Origin: an uncultured Lachnospiraceae bacterium
GTDB taxonomy: Bacteria; Bacillota; Clostridia; Lachnospirales; Lachnospiraceae
DNA length: 8,707 nucleotides
Assembly: GCA_902767235.1 (NCBI GenBank)
Contig: CACXGR010000236.1
Span: 1-8,707 of the forward strand
Direction: 5' to 3'
Positions within the stretch are counted from its first letter, which is position 1; each line of letters starts with the position of its first letter. The position numbers were made by a program, and so were the translations under genes. Below, piece by piece: positions 1 to 6,307 of this stretch. The notes under the pieces are model-generated. The model was not told where the DNA came from. It saw nothing but the letters and a program-made list of their open reading frames with translations, and made no database searches.

Positions 1-1089
1 TCAGTTCTCCGTGTGCTCTTCTTCAAATTTTTTCATAAATGCGACCAGTGCTTCCACGCCTTCATAAGGCATTGCATTGTAGATGCTGGCGCGCATACCG
101 CCTACAGAGCGGTGTCCCTTGAGACTGACGAGGCCGTTGGCTTCCGCTTCTTTGATAAACGCAGCCTCGAGCTCCTTGTCGCCGATGACAAAGGGAACGT
201 TCATGATGGAGCGGTCTTTTTTGACGACTGTGCCCTTGAAGAGCTTGCTGCTGTCGAGATAATCATAGAGAAGCGCCGCCTTTTTCTCATTTCTTTCCTT
301 CATGGCTGTGAGGCCGCCCTGGGCCTTGATCCACTTAAAGACCTTGCCGCAGATATAGATGCCGTAAGCCGGAGGCGTGTTGTAAAGGGAGTCGTTGTCT
401 GCCTGCGTCTTCCACTTGAGCATGGTAGGCGTGCAGGGAAGGACATCGTCGGTGATCAGGTCCTCGCGGATGATCGCGATCACGACGCCGGCCGGTCCGA
501 CGTTCTTCTGTACGCCGCCGTACAGGACGCCGTATCTGGTCACATCGATGGGCTCCGACAAGAAGCAGGAGGAGATGTCCGATACAAGCTCATGCCCCTT
601 GGTGTTGGGGAGCTCCCAGAACTTGGTCCCGTAGATCGTGTTGTTCTCGCAGATGTAGACATAATCCGCATCCTCGGGAATGTCAAGGTCGGAACAATCG
701 GGAATATAGCTGAAAGTCTTGTCTGCGGAAGAAGCGACTTCCACAGCGTCCGTATATCTCTTTGCCTCCTGGAAGGCTCTCTTGGACCACTGTCCGGTGA
801 TGATATAAGCGGCTTTTCCATTTTTGGTCATGTTCATGGGAACAGCGGAAAACTGCTGGTGCGCGCCGCCCTGAAGGAACAGGACTTTGTAGTTGTCCGG
901 GATGTTCATGATCTCACGGAGGTCCGCTTCGGCTTCCTTGATGATGCCGTCAAATACTTTTCCTCTGTGGCTCATCTCCATGACGGACATGCCGCATCCG
1001 CGGTAGTCCAGCATTTCTTCCTGTGCTTCTTTCAGAACCTCGATGGGCAGGACCGCCGGTCCTGCAGAAAAGTTGTAAACTCTGGCCAT
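1..1089 (-). CDS. serC: Phosphoserine aminotransferase (SerC)
   Basis: SerC is a cytosolic PLP enzyme that converts 3-phosphohydroxypyruvate and glutamate to phosphoserine and 2-oxoglutarate in serine synthesis; many homologues also act in pyridoxine synthesis. Seen in the 362-residue product: the N-terminal YNFSAGPAVLP motif, SHRGK with Arg42, the phosphate-binding GGAHQQF at 74-80, Trp101, SDISS with Asp171, the Schiff-base lysine Lys195 in GGVQKNVGPAG, NTPPAYGIY at 237-245, and GHRSVGGMRASIYNAM at 325-340 with substrate-binding His326, Arg327 and Arg333. Length and motifs match the bacterial family. I chose the ATG at 1089 because AGGAG lies 8 nt upstream; an in-frame ATG at 1110 has no such site and would overlap the end of ilvB. 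The TGA stop occupies bases 1-3, so the gene is just complete. It is the last gene of the leuB-ilvD-ilvB-serC series seen here; a serA partner, common in this position, would lie outside the window. Confidence 0.97.
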   Translation of the reverse strand: MARVYNFSAGPAVLPIEVLKEAQEEMLDYRGCGMSVMEMSHRGKVFDGIIKEAEADLREIMNIPDNYKVLFLQGGAHQQFSAVPMNMTKNGKAAYIITGQWSKRAFQEAKRYTDAVEVASSADKTFSYIPDCSDLDIPEDADYVYICENNTIYGTKFWELPNTKGHELVSDISSCFLSEPIDVTRYGVLYGGVQKNVGPAGVVIAIIREDLITDDVLPCTPTMLKWKTQADNDSLYNTPPAYGIYICGKVFKWIKAQGGLTAMKERNEKKAALLYDYLDSSKLFKGTVVKKDRSIMNVPFVIGDKELEAAFIKEAEANGLVSLKGHRSVGGMRASIYNAMPYEGVEALVAFMKKFEEEHTEN

Positions 1090-1097
1090 TTCATTCT

Positions 1098-1102
1098 CTC
1101 CT
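1098..1102 (-). promoter_or_regulatory. Ribosome binding site that fixes the serC start
   Basis: AGGAG on the minus strand sits 8 nt before the ATG at 1089 and directly abuts the ilvB TAA stop at 1103-1105. Ribosomes ending on ilvB would therefore cover the serC initiation region, which suggests translational coupling. The site also rules against the in-frame ATG at 1108-1110. Confidence 0.8.
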
Positions 1103-2797
1103 TTATGCATTCTGATTCATTGCCTCAAGATCGGAAGCGTCAAAAGCTTTTTCAATGGGCGCACCCGGGGACACCATGGGGAAGACTTTGTCGTCTTCTT
1201 CGATGACTACGTCAATGACAGTGGGTACGCCTGAAGAAAGCGCTTTCTTCAGCGCGGGTTCGACTTCGGAAGGCTCTGTGATGCGGATCGCCATGCAGCC
1301 GAGACCCTCAGCCACCTTGCAGTAATCCACCTTGTCCTCGATCACGGTCGCGCTGTAGCGCTCTCCGTAATAGAGAGTCTGCCATTGTCTTACCATTCCG
1401 AGCACGCGGTTGTCAATTATTATTTCGACGACCGGCACATTGTAGCGGCTGGCCGTGGCCAGTTCGTTCATGTTCATGCGGAAGCATCCGTCGCCGGCAA
1501 TATTGATGACCTGGCGCTTGGGGAATGCGATCTTTGCCCCGATGGCGGCGCCCAGGCCGTAGCCCATAGTGCCCAGACCGCCGGAGGAAAGAAGGGTCCT
1601 CGGCCTGGAATAGATGTAATACTGTGCCGCCCACATCTGATGCTGTCCGACGTCTGTGACAATGATCGCATCTCCCTTGGTCAGCTTGTCCAGCGCTTCG
1701 ATCACCATGGGACCGGTCAGTCTGGACTTGTCGTAGAACAGGGGGTATTTGACTTTCATCTCCCCGATCTGCTTCATCCACTCGGTGTGCTTCATGGGCT
1801 CGAGTTTGGCGTTGAGATCGTGCAGGACCTCTCTGAGATTGCCGATGATGTAGTCGTCGACCTTGATGTTCTTGTTGATCTCTGCGGGATCGATATCAAT
1901 ATGTATGATCTTGGCACCGGTCGCAAACTTATTCGGATTACCGATCACGCGGTCGGTAAAGCGGGCGCCCATGGCAATGAGCAGATCGCATTTGCTGACG
2001 CCGAGATTAGATGTCTTGGTGCCGTGCATGCCGATCATGCCCGTGTAATGGGGATCATGGCCGTCAAAAGCTCCTTTGCCCATCAGCGTATCGCATACAG
2101 GCACGTCAATGCGCTCCACAAACTTCTTCAGTTCCTCGCTGGCGCCGGAGATCACGGCGCCGCCGCCTACGTAGAGATAAGGCCGTTTGGACGCCTTGAT
2201 CATTTCGATCACGCGGTCGATGTCCTCGTCGCTGTATCTGCGTCCCTCTCCCAGGATCCTTCTGTTGTGGGTCATGGGCGCATACTCCGTCACCGCGCCG
2301 GTGACATCCTTGGGAATATCGACGAGGACCGGTCCGGGCCTGCCTGTGCTCGCGATCCGGAACGCTTTGCGGATCGTCGAAGCCAGATCATCTACATTCT
2401 TTACAATGTATCCATGTTTGGTAATGGGCATGGATATACCTGCGATGTCTACCTCCTGGAAGGAGTCCTTGCCGAGCAGGGGGAGCGTCACATTACATGT
2501 AATAGCGACCAGCGGAACACTGTCCATATAAGCTGTGGCGATACCGGTCACAAGATTGGTCGCGCCCGGGCCGCTGGTGGCCAGGCATACGCCGACTTTG
2601 CCGGTCGCGCGGGCATAGCCGTCCGCCATATGCGCGGCGCCCTGTTCATGAGAGGACAGATAATGGGTGATCTGGTCTCTGTGTTTGTAAAGTGCATCAT
2701 AGACGTTGAGGATCGCACCTCCCGGATATCCGAAGATCGTATCGACTCCCTGCTCGAGCAGGCATGCGACAACGATCTCAGCACCTGTCATTTTCAT
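1103..2797 (-). CDS. ilvB: Acetolactate synthase, catalytic (large) subunit
   Basis: This is a ThDP-, Mg- and FAD-dependent acetohydroxyacid synthase. It condenses pyruvate with pyruvate or 2-oxobutyrate, the first common step to valine, leucine and isoleucine. In the 564 residues I see the N-terminal ThDP domain with FGYPGGAILNVYDAL at 22-36 and the catalytic Glu51 in SSHEQGAAHMADGYARATGK. FQEVD (113-117) and PITKHGY (124-130) follow, then the central domain with GARFTDRV (277-284). The C-terminal ThDP domain has GDGCFRMNMNEL at 435-446 and DNRVLGMVRQWQ at 462-473. The FQEVD and PITKH motifs indicate the biosynthetic enzyme rather than the FAD-independent catabolic AlsS. Asp462 stands where many homologues have the first Asn of the NN motif; the metal-binding second Asn (463) is kept. 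The start is the ATG at 2797, with GGAGG 7 nt upstream. No ilvN regulatory-subunit gene follows: serC starts 13 nt after the stop. The gap to ilvD upstream is 52 nt, with no terminator. Confidence 0.96.
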   Translation of the reverse strand: MKMTGAEIVVACLLEQGVDTIFGYPGGAILNVYDALYKHRDQITHYLSSHEQGAAHMADGYARATGKVGVCLATSGPGATNLVTGIATAYMDSVPLVAITCNVTLPLLGKDSFQEVDIAGISMPITKHGYIVKNVDDLASTIRKAFRIASTGRPGPVLVDIPKDVTGAVTEYAPMTHNRRILGEGRRYSDEDIDRVIEMIKASKRPYLYVGGGAVISGASEELKKFVERIDVPVCDTLMGKGAFDGHDPHYTGMIGMHGTKTSNLGVSKCDLLIAMGARFTDRVIGNPNKFATGAKIIHIDIDPAEINKNIKVDDYIIGNLREVLHDLNAKLEPMKHTEWMKQIGEMKVKYPLFYDKSRLTGPMVIEALDKLTKGDAIIVTDVGQHQMWAAQYYIYSRPRTLLSSGGLGTMGYGLGAAIGAKIAFPKRQVINIAGDGCFRMNMNELATASRYNVPVVEIIIDNRVLGMVRQWQTLYYGERYSATVIEDKVDYCKVAEGLGCMAIRITEPSEVEPALKKALSSGVPTVIDVVIEEDDKVFPMVSPGAPIEKAFDASDLEAMNQNA

Positions 2798-2849
2798 ATA
2801 GTTGCCTCCGTATCTATTCAGCCGGTCCGGCCGGAATTTCGTTCAAATC

Positions 2850-4526
2850 TTACTGCATCTCTTCCGGGAGTTCAAGGATCGCGCCGCGGTTTCCGCTGGT
2901 CACCAGTGCAGCATATCTCTTCAGATAGCCGTCTGTGACCTTGGGCTGGCGGGGCTTCCACTCGGCCTTTCTGCGGGCCATCTCCTCGTCAGATACCTTG
3001 ACATTGAGCTTGTTGGCGTTGATGTCGATGGAGATGATGTCTCCCTCGCGGATCAGGGCGATCGGTCCGCCGACAGCCGCCTCCGGTGAGACATGTCCGA
3101 TGGACGCGCCTCTGGAAGCGCCGGAGAATCTTCCGTCTGTGATCAGTGCGACCGTGGAATCCAGTCCCATTCCGGCAATGGCGGAGGTGGGATTGAGCAT
3201 CTCTCTCATGCCGGGGCCGCCCTTGGGGCCCTCGTAACGGATGACGACGACATCGCCGGGCACTATTTTGCCACCGGTGATCGCGGCGATGGCGTCTTCC
3301 TCGCAGTCAAATACTCTTGCAGGTCCCTCGTGCTGCATCATCTCGGGAAGCACCGCGCTTCTCTTGACGATACCGGTATCGGGTGCAATGTTGCCCTTGA
3401 GTACGGCAATGCCTCCGTTGGGCATATAGGGATCCTCGATAGGCCGGATCACGGTGGGATCTGTATTGATGCATCCCTTGATGTTCTCGCGCATGGTCTT
3501 GCCGGTGACGGTGATCACGTCCAGATCCAGCAGGTCCTTCTTGGCGAGCTCATTCATGACCGCATAGATACCGCCGGCTTCATTGAGGTCCTCCATGTAG
3601 GTGGGACCGGCCGGAGCCAGGTGGCAGAGGTTGGGGGTCCTGTCGGAGACCTGGTTTGCGATCTCCATGTTGAGCTCTACGCCCGCCTCGTGTGCGATCG
3701 CGGGGAGGTGAAGCATCGTGTTCGTGGAGCAGCCCAGCGCCATATCCATGGCCATGGCGTTCATGAAGGCCTTCTCGGTCATGATGTCTCTGGGACGGAT
3801 ATTCTTTTCCACCAGTTCCATGATCTTCATGCCGGCGTGTTTGGCCAGGCGGATCCTCGCACTGTAGACAGCGGGGATCGTGCCGTTGCCCTGAAGTCCC
3901 ATGCCGATCGCCTCTGTCAGGCAGTTCATGGAATTGGCGGTGTACATGCCGGAGCAGGAACCGCAGGTGGGACAGACTTTTTCTTCATATTCAGCCAGTT
4001 TTTCCATGGTCATCCTACCGGCTGCCACGGAACCAACTGCCTCAAACATGGAGGACAGGCTTCTCTTGCGGCCGTCGATGTGGCCGGCAAGCATAGGACC
4101 GCCGGATACAAAGATGGTGGGAACGTTGACGCGGGCAGCGGCCATGAGAAGGCCAGGCACGTTCTTGTCGCAGTTGGGGATCATGACCAGTCCGTCAAAT
4201 CCGTGGGCCTTTGCCATACACTCGGTAGAATCCGCGATCAGGTCTCTGGTGACCAGGGAGTATTTCATGCCGATGTGGCCCATGGCGATACCGTCGCAGA
4301 CCGCGATAGCCGGGAAGACGACGGGCATGCCGCCGGCCATGGCGACGCCGAGCTTGACGGCTTCGGTGATCTTGTCCAGGTTCATGTGGCCGGGAACGAT
4401 CTCATTGTAAGAGCTTACGATGCCGATCATCGGGCGTCTTCTCTCTTCCTCTGTATATCCGAGCGCATTGAACAGACTTCTGTGGGGGGCCTGTGAAACA
4501 CCTTTTTTAACACTGTCACTCTTCAT
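2850..4526 (-). CDS. ilvD: Dihydroxy-acid dehydratase
   Basis: IlvD is an Fe-S enzyme that dehydrates 2,3-dihydroxy-isovalerate and 2,3-dihydroxy-3-methylvalerate to the oxo acids that precede valine and isoleucine. The 558-residue product shows VSSYNEIVPGHMNLD at 37-51, CDGIAMGHIGMKYSL at 77-91, IPNCDKNVPG with Cys119 and Lys121 (probable cluster ligand and metal-site lysine), CGSCSGMYTANSMNCL with Cys191 near 188-203, GCSTNT at 265-270, and the C-terminal DGRFSGASRG at 464-473. The early segment reads YNEIVPGH and lacks the cysteine of the TPCN-type motif found in [2Fe-2S] members. I infer the oxygen-sensitive [4Fe-4S] class, as in E. coli IlvD, which suits an anaerobe. The ATG at 4526 was chosen because AAGGAGAGG precedes it by 9 nt and homologues begin about here; an in-frame ATG at 4589 would add 21 unconserved residues encoded across a hairpin. 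It follows leuB by 105 nt. Confidence 0.97.
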   Translation of the reverse strand: MKSDSVKKGVSQAPHRSLFNALGYTEEERRRPMIGIVSSYNEIVPGHMNLDKITEAVKLGVAMAGGMPVVFPAIAVCDGIAMGHIGMKYSLVTRDLIADSTECMAKAHGFDGLVMIPNCDKNVPGLLMAAARVNVPTIFVSGGPMLAGHIDGRKRSLSSMFEAVGSVAAGRMTMEKLAEYEEKVCPTCGSCSGMYTANSMNCLTEAIGMGLQGNGTIPAVYSARIRLAKHAGMKIMELVEKNIRPRDIMTEKAFMNAMAMDMALGCSTNTMLHLPAIAHEAGVELNMEIANQVSDRTPNLCHLAPAGPTYMEDLNEAGGIYAVMNELAKKDLLDLDVITVTGKTMRENIKGCINTDPTVIRPIEDPYMPNGGIAVLKGNIAPDTGIVKRSAVLPEMMQHEGPARVFDCEEDAIAAITGGKIVPGDVVVIRYEGPKGGPGMREMLNPTSAIAGMGLDSTVALITDGRFSGASRGASIGHVSPEAAVGGPIALIREGDIISIDINANKLNVKVSDEEMARRKAEWKPRQPKVTDGYLKRYAALVTSGNRGAILELPEEMQ

Positions 4527-4535
4527 CTGTGTATT

Positions 4536-4544
4536 CCTCTCCTT
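4536..4544 (-). promoter_or_regulatory. Ribosome binding site that fixes the ilvD start
   Basis: AAGGAGAGG on the minus strand ends 9 nt before the ATG at 4526. It is the only strong Shine-Dalgarno match near the candidate starts, and it sets the N-terminus at MKSDSVKKG rather than at the ATG at 4589. Confidence 0.75.
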
Positions 4545-4560
4545 CTTTATTGATAAGCCC

Positions 4561-4580
4561 GGGACCGCTCCTGCGGTCCC
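4561..4580 (-). other. Perfect GC-rich hairpin before ilvD
   Basis: GGGACCGC and GCGGTCCC form a perfect 8-bp inverted repeat around a 4-nt loop, 16 nt upstream of the ilvD ribosome binding site. No U-run follows on either strand (the minus strand continues GGGCTTATC), so it is unlikely to be a simple intrinsic terminator. An RNA processing or stability element, or a partial attenuator, is possible. The structure is seen directly; its function is unknown. Confidence 0.45.
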
Positions 4581-4606
4581 TCCGCCCATTACATTACCAT
4601 TTGGCT

Positions 4607-4621
4607 GAAAGGATCCCTTTC
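4607..4621 (-). other. Small perfect hairpin after leuB
   Basis: GAAAGG and CCTTTC form a 6-bp inverted repeat with a 3-nt loop, starting 10 nt after the leuB stop codon. There is no U-run. Together with the larger hairpin at 4561-4580 it fills much of the 105-nt leuB-ilvD gap. It may protect or separate the two parts of the message, or it may be chance. Confidence 0.3.
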
Positions 4622-4631
4622 GTCTGCCGGA

Positions 4632-5726
4632 TCAGATCCTCTCACAGATCCTGTCTCCCAGTTCCGCGCAGTTCTGGCTGACAAGACCCTCCGCATTTTC
4701 GCGGGGCATCAGGTCGACGCTGCGGAAGCCGTCTTCCAGCGTCTTCTTCACCGCCGCTTCTACAGCATCCGCTTCTTCCTGCATATTGAAGCTGTACCGG
4801 AGCATCATAGCCGCCGAGAGGATCGTCGCAATGGGATTTGCGATCCCGAGACCGGCGATATCAGGCGCGCTGCCGTGACTGGGCTCATAGAGCCCGAAGC
4901 TGCCGTCGCTGAGCGATGCTGAAGACAGCATTCCGATGGAGCCGGTGATCATGCTCGCTTCGTCCGAGAGAATGTCGCCGAACATATTGCCGGTGACGAC
5001 GACGTCGAACTGCTCCGGATTTTTGACCAGCTGCATCGCACAGTTGTCTACCAGCATGTTGGAGAGTTCCACTTCCGGATAGTCCTTCGCCGTTTCCGCC
5101 ACGACCTTTCTCCAGAGCCTGGAAGTATCCAGGACATTGGCCTTGTCCACACTGGTCACCTTTTTGCCGCGCTTCATGGCGATCTCAAAAGCTTTGACCG
5201 CGATGCGGCGGATCTCCTTCTCGTTGTAGACAGCCGTGTCCACTGCTGTGGTCACGCCGTCGATCTCTTTGGTATAGCGGTCGCCAAAATACAGACCGCC
5301 CGTGAGCTCTCTGCAGATCACCAGGTCAAAATTCCTGCCGCCCTCTTTGGCTGCCAGAGGACAGGAGGCCGCCAGTTCCTTGAACAGGTAAGCCGGCCTG
5401 AGATTGCAGTAGAGGTTCAGGGATTTCCGGAGCTTTAACAGTCCGGCTTCCGGCCTCAGAGCGGGTTCCAGCTTGTACCAGGGGGAGGTAGCGGCGTCGC
5501 CGCCGATCGAGCCCATCAGCACTGCGTCGCTCTCTTTGCAGATGCGGATCGTCTCTTCCGTCAGGGGAACGCCGTATGCATCGATGGAGCAGCCGCCCAT
5601 CAGCACATCCGTATAAGTGAATGTGTGAGAATATTTCTCACAGACTCTGTCAAGCACCTTCCTCGCCTGAGCTACGATCTCAGGACCTATGCCGTCTCCG
5701 GCGATCACTGCAATTCTTTTATTCAA
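4632..5726 (-). CDS. leuB: 3-isopropylmalate dehydrogenase (TTG start)
   Basis: LeuB is a cytosolic NAD-dependent enzyme that oxidatively decarboxylates 3-isopropylmalate to 2-oxoisocaproate, the leucine precursor. The 364-residue product has the N-terminal IAVIAGDGIGPEIV at 5-18, substrate-binding arginines 100, 110 and 139 (in LKLRKSLNLYCNLRP and CRELTGGLYFG), Tyr146, Lys195 in TSVDKANVLDTSR, and metal-binding aspartates 227, 251 and 255 in VDNCA and GDILSDEAS. The nucleotide loop EPSHGSAPDIAGLGIANP spans 281-298, and HGSAPDI favours NAD. I chose the TTG at 5726, which gives the family-typical MNKRIAVIAGDGIGPE, because GGAGG lies 7 nt upstream. The in-frame ATG codons at 5759-5750 have no Shine-Dalgarno site and lie at or above the likely transcription start. 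It is the first gene of the cluster, after the yajC terminator; leuA, leuC and leuD are not present here. Confidence 0.95.
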   Translation of the reverse strand: MNKRIAVIAGDGIGPEIVAQARKVLDRVCEKYSHTFTYTDVLMGGCSIDAYGVPLTEETIRICKESDAVLMGSIGGDAATSPWYKLEPALRPEAGLLKLRKSLNLYCNLRPAYLFKELAASCPLAAKEGGRNFDLVICRELTGGLYFGDRYTKEIDGVTTAVDTAVYNEKEIRRIAVKAFEIAMKRGKKVTSVDKANVLDTSRLWRKVVAETAKDYPEVELSNMLVDNCAMQLVKNPEQFDVVVTGNMFGDILSDEASMITGSIGMLSSASLSDGSFGLYEPSHGSAPDIAGLGIANPIATILSAAMMLRYSFNMQEEADAVEAAVKKTLEDGFRSVDLMPRENAEGLVSQNCAELGDRICERI

Positions 5727-5733
5727 TATTCCG

Positions 5734-5738
5734 CCTCC
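5734..5738 (-). promoter_or_regulatory. Ribosome binding site supporting a TTG start of leuB
   Basis: GGAGG on the minus strand is separated by 7 nt from the TTG at 5726. The spacing is ideal, and the site lies downstream of every in-frame ATG, so those ATGs would place it inside the coding region. Confidence 0.8.
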
Positions 5739-5746
5739 GATCGTCA

Positions 5747-5783
5747 TCATCATAACCATGAAAGAAATTAATCTTTATGATGA
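5747..5783 (-). promoter_or_regulatory. Interrupted palindrome upstream of leuB (possible operator)
   Basis: TCATCATAA at 5747-5755 and TTATGATGA at 5775-5783 form a perfect 9-bp inverted repeat with a 19-nt spacer. The spacer and inner arms contain a second small symmetry, AAAG at 5761-5764 against CTTT at 5773-5776. It lies between the yajC terminator and the leuB ribosome binding site and overlaps the best promoter candidate. A repressor operator or a 5'-UTR hairpin are both possible. It does not match an operator that I recognise. Confidence 0.35.
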
Positions 5784-5793
5784 GCAATTTGAA
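5765..5793 (-). promoter_or_regulatory. Weak sigma-A-type promoter candidate for leuB
   Basis: Read on the minus strand, TTCAAA (5788-5793) and TAATTT (5765-5770) are spaced by 17 nt. Neither hexamer is a strong match. Some promoter is expected here because a terminator ends the upstream unit about 100 nt before leuB. Transcription would begin near 5758 and give a UTR of about 30 nt. Confidence 0.3.
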
Positions 5794-5818
5794 CCACATT
5801 AAACATCCTGTATATACC

Positions 5819-5850
5819 AAAGAGAAGGCATGTGCCCCGCACATGCCTTC
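5819..5850 (-). terminator. Intrinsic terminator after yajC
   Basis: GAAGGCATGTGC (5824-5835) and GCACATGCCTTC (5839-5850) form a perfect 12-bp stem with a 3-nt loop, 14 nt beyond the yajC stop. The minus strand then reads TCTTTGG, a short and imperfect U-run. The long stem and its place between functionally unrelated genes support termination of the tgt-yajC unit, perhaps incompletely. The plus-strand side is A/T-rich only further away. Confidence 0.75.
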
Positions 5851-5864
5851 AGACTTAGCATTTA

Positions 5865-6188
5865 TTATTTGTCATCACTGCTTTCCACTGCGTCCTCGGG
5901 TTTCTCGATCTGAACAATTGCCGTTTTCTGCATCGGGATCCGGCAGTTCTTGTTGTTGCCGAATTCGACGATCACGGTGTCCTCTGTCATGTCAATAACA
6001 ACGCCGTAAAAACCTGCCGTCGTAAGTACACTGTCCCCTACTGCCAGGGAATTGAGCATATTCTGTTTATCTTTCTGCTCCTTCCTCTGAGGTCTGATCA
6101 GGAAGAAATAGAAGAAGCCGATAATGACAACTACATACAGCATGGTGAAGATCGTCCCGTTCGCTGCGGTCAACATGAAACCATTCAT
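5865..6188 (-). CDS. yajC: Sec translocon accessory protein YajC
   Basis: YajC is a small single-span membrane protein that associates with SecDF and the SecYEG translocon. The 107-residue product has a short N-terminal stretch, one hydrophobic segment at about 12-31 (rich in I, V, F, Y and L), and then the family hallmark IRPQRKEQK at 31-39 on the cytoplasmic side. The conserved soluble motif GDSVLTTAGFYGVV lies at 51-64, followed by a beta-rich end and an acidic tail, ESSDDK. Its length is usual for the family. The ATG at 6188 has GGAGG 9 nt upstream; a second in-frame ATG at 6176 is less well placed. The gene follows tgt by 119 nt, a common order in bacteria, but secD and secF do not follow. 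A terminator and the leucine/isoleucine/valine genes come next. Its own promoter is visible at 6242-6271. Confidence 0.93.
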   Translation of the reverse strand: MNGFMLTAANGTIFTMLYVVVIIGFFYFFLIRPQRKEQKDKQNMLNSLAVGDSVLTTAGFYGVVIDMTEDTVIVEFGNNKNCRIPMQKTAIVQIEKPEDAVESSDDK

Positions 6189-6241
6189 AATAAATAACCT
6201 CCAATCCCGCTCTTTTGGCGGCCTTAAATCAGTTAAGTCAT

Positions 6242-6271
6242 ATCATACAACAACTGCTGTCTGTTTTTCAA
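6242..6271 (-). promoter_or_regulatory. Sigma-A-type promoter for yajC
   Basis: On the minus strand TTGAAA (6266-6271) and TATGAT (6242-6247) are separated by 18 nt, each matching five of six consensus bases. Transcription would start near 6235, giving a leader of about 47 nt. The leader contains a minor CCGC/GCGG stem with a 7-nt loop just before the ribosome binding site. No terminator follows tgt, so yajC may also be read through from tgt. Confidence 0.6.
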
Positions 6272-6307
6272 CGCTAAATTGCAATTCATGCATCATGGAG
6301 GACAAAT

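Noticed and set aside
2798..2849. CCGGCCGG-containing symmetry in the ilvD-ilvB gap as a terminator
   Set aside because: The possible stems are only 4-5 bp with tiny loops and no U-run, and the gap otherwise looks like an ordinary intra-operon spacer.
13..4496. Three long open frames on the plus strand (about 397, 517 and 467 codons at 13-1206, 1385-2938 and 3093-4496)
   Set aside because: They lie antisense to serC, ilvB and ilvD, whose motifs are unmistakable. Their translations have no recognisable domains. Long antisense frames are expected opposite GC-biased codons.
4527..4631. T-box leader before ilvD, suggested by GGGCGGAGGGACCGC on the minus strand
   Set aside because: The match to the T-box consensus is partial, there is no terminator U-run, and 105 nt cannot hold stem I and the antiterminator without running into leuB.
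5768..5806. A 12-codon reading frame (MFNVVQIAHHKD) upstream of leuB as an attenuation leader peptide
   Set aside because: It lacks a properly spaced ribosome binding site and has no leucine codons and only three branched-chain codons. It probably lies upstream of or across the transcription start.
5777..5998. A 73-codon plus-strand frame beginning in the leuB-yajC gap
   Set aside because: Most of it is antisense to yajC, it crosses the yajC terminator, and it has no recognisable features.
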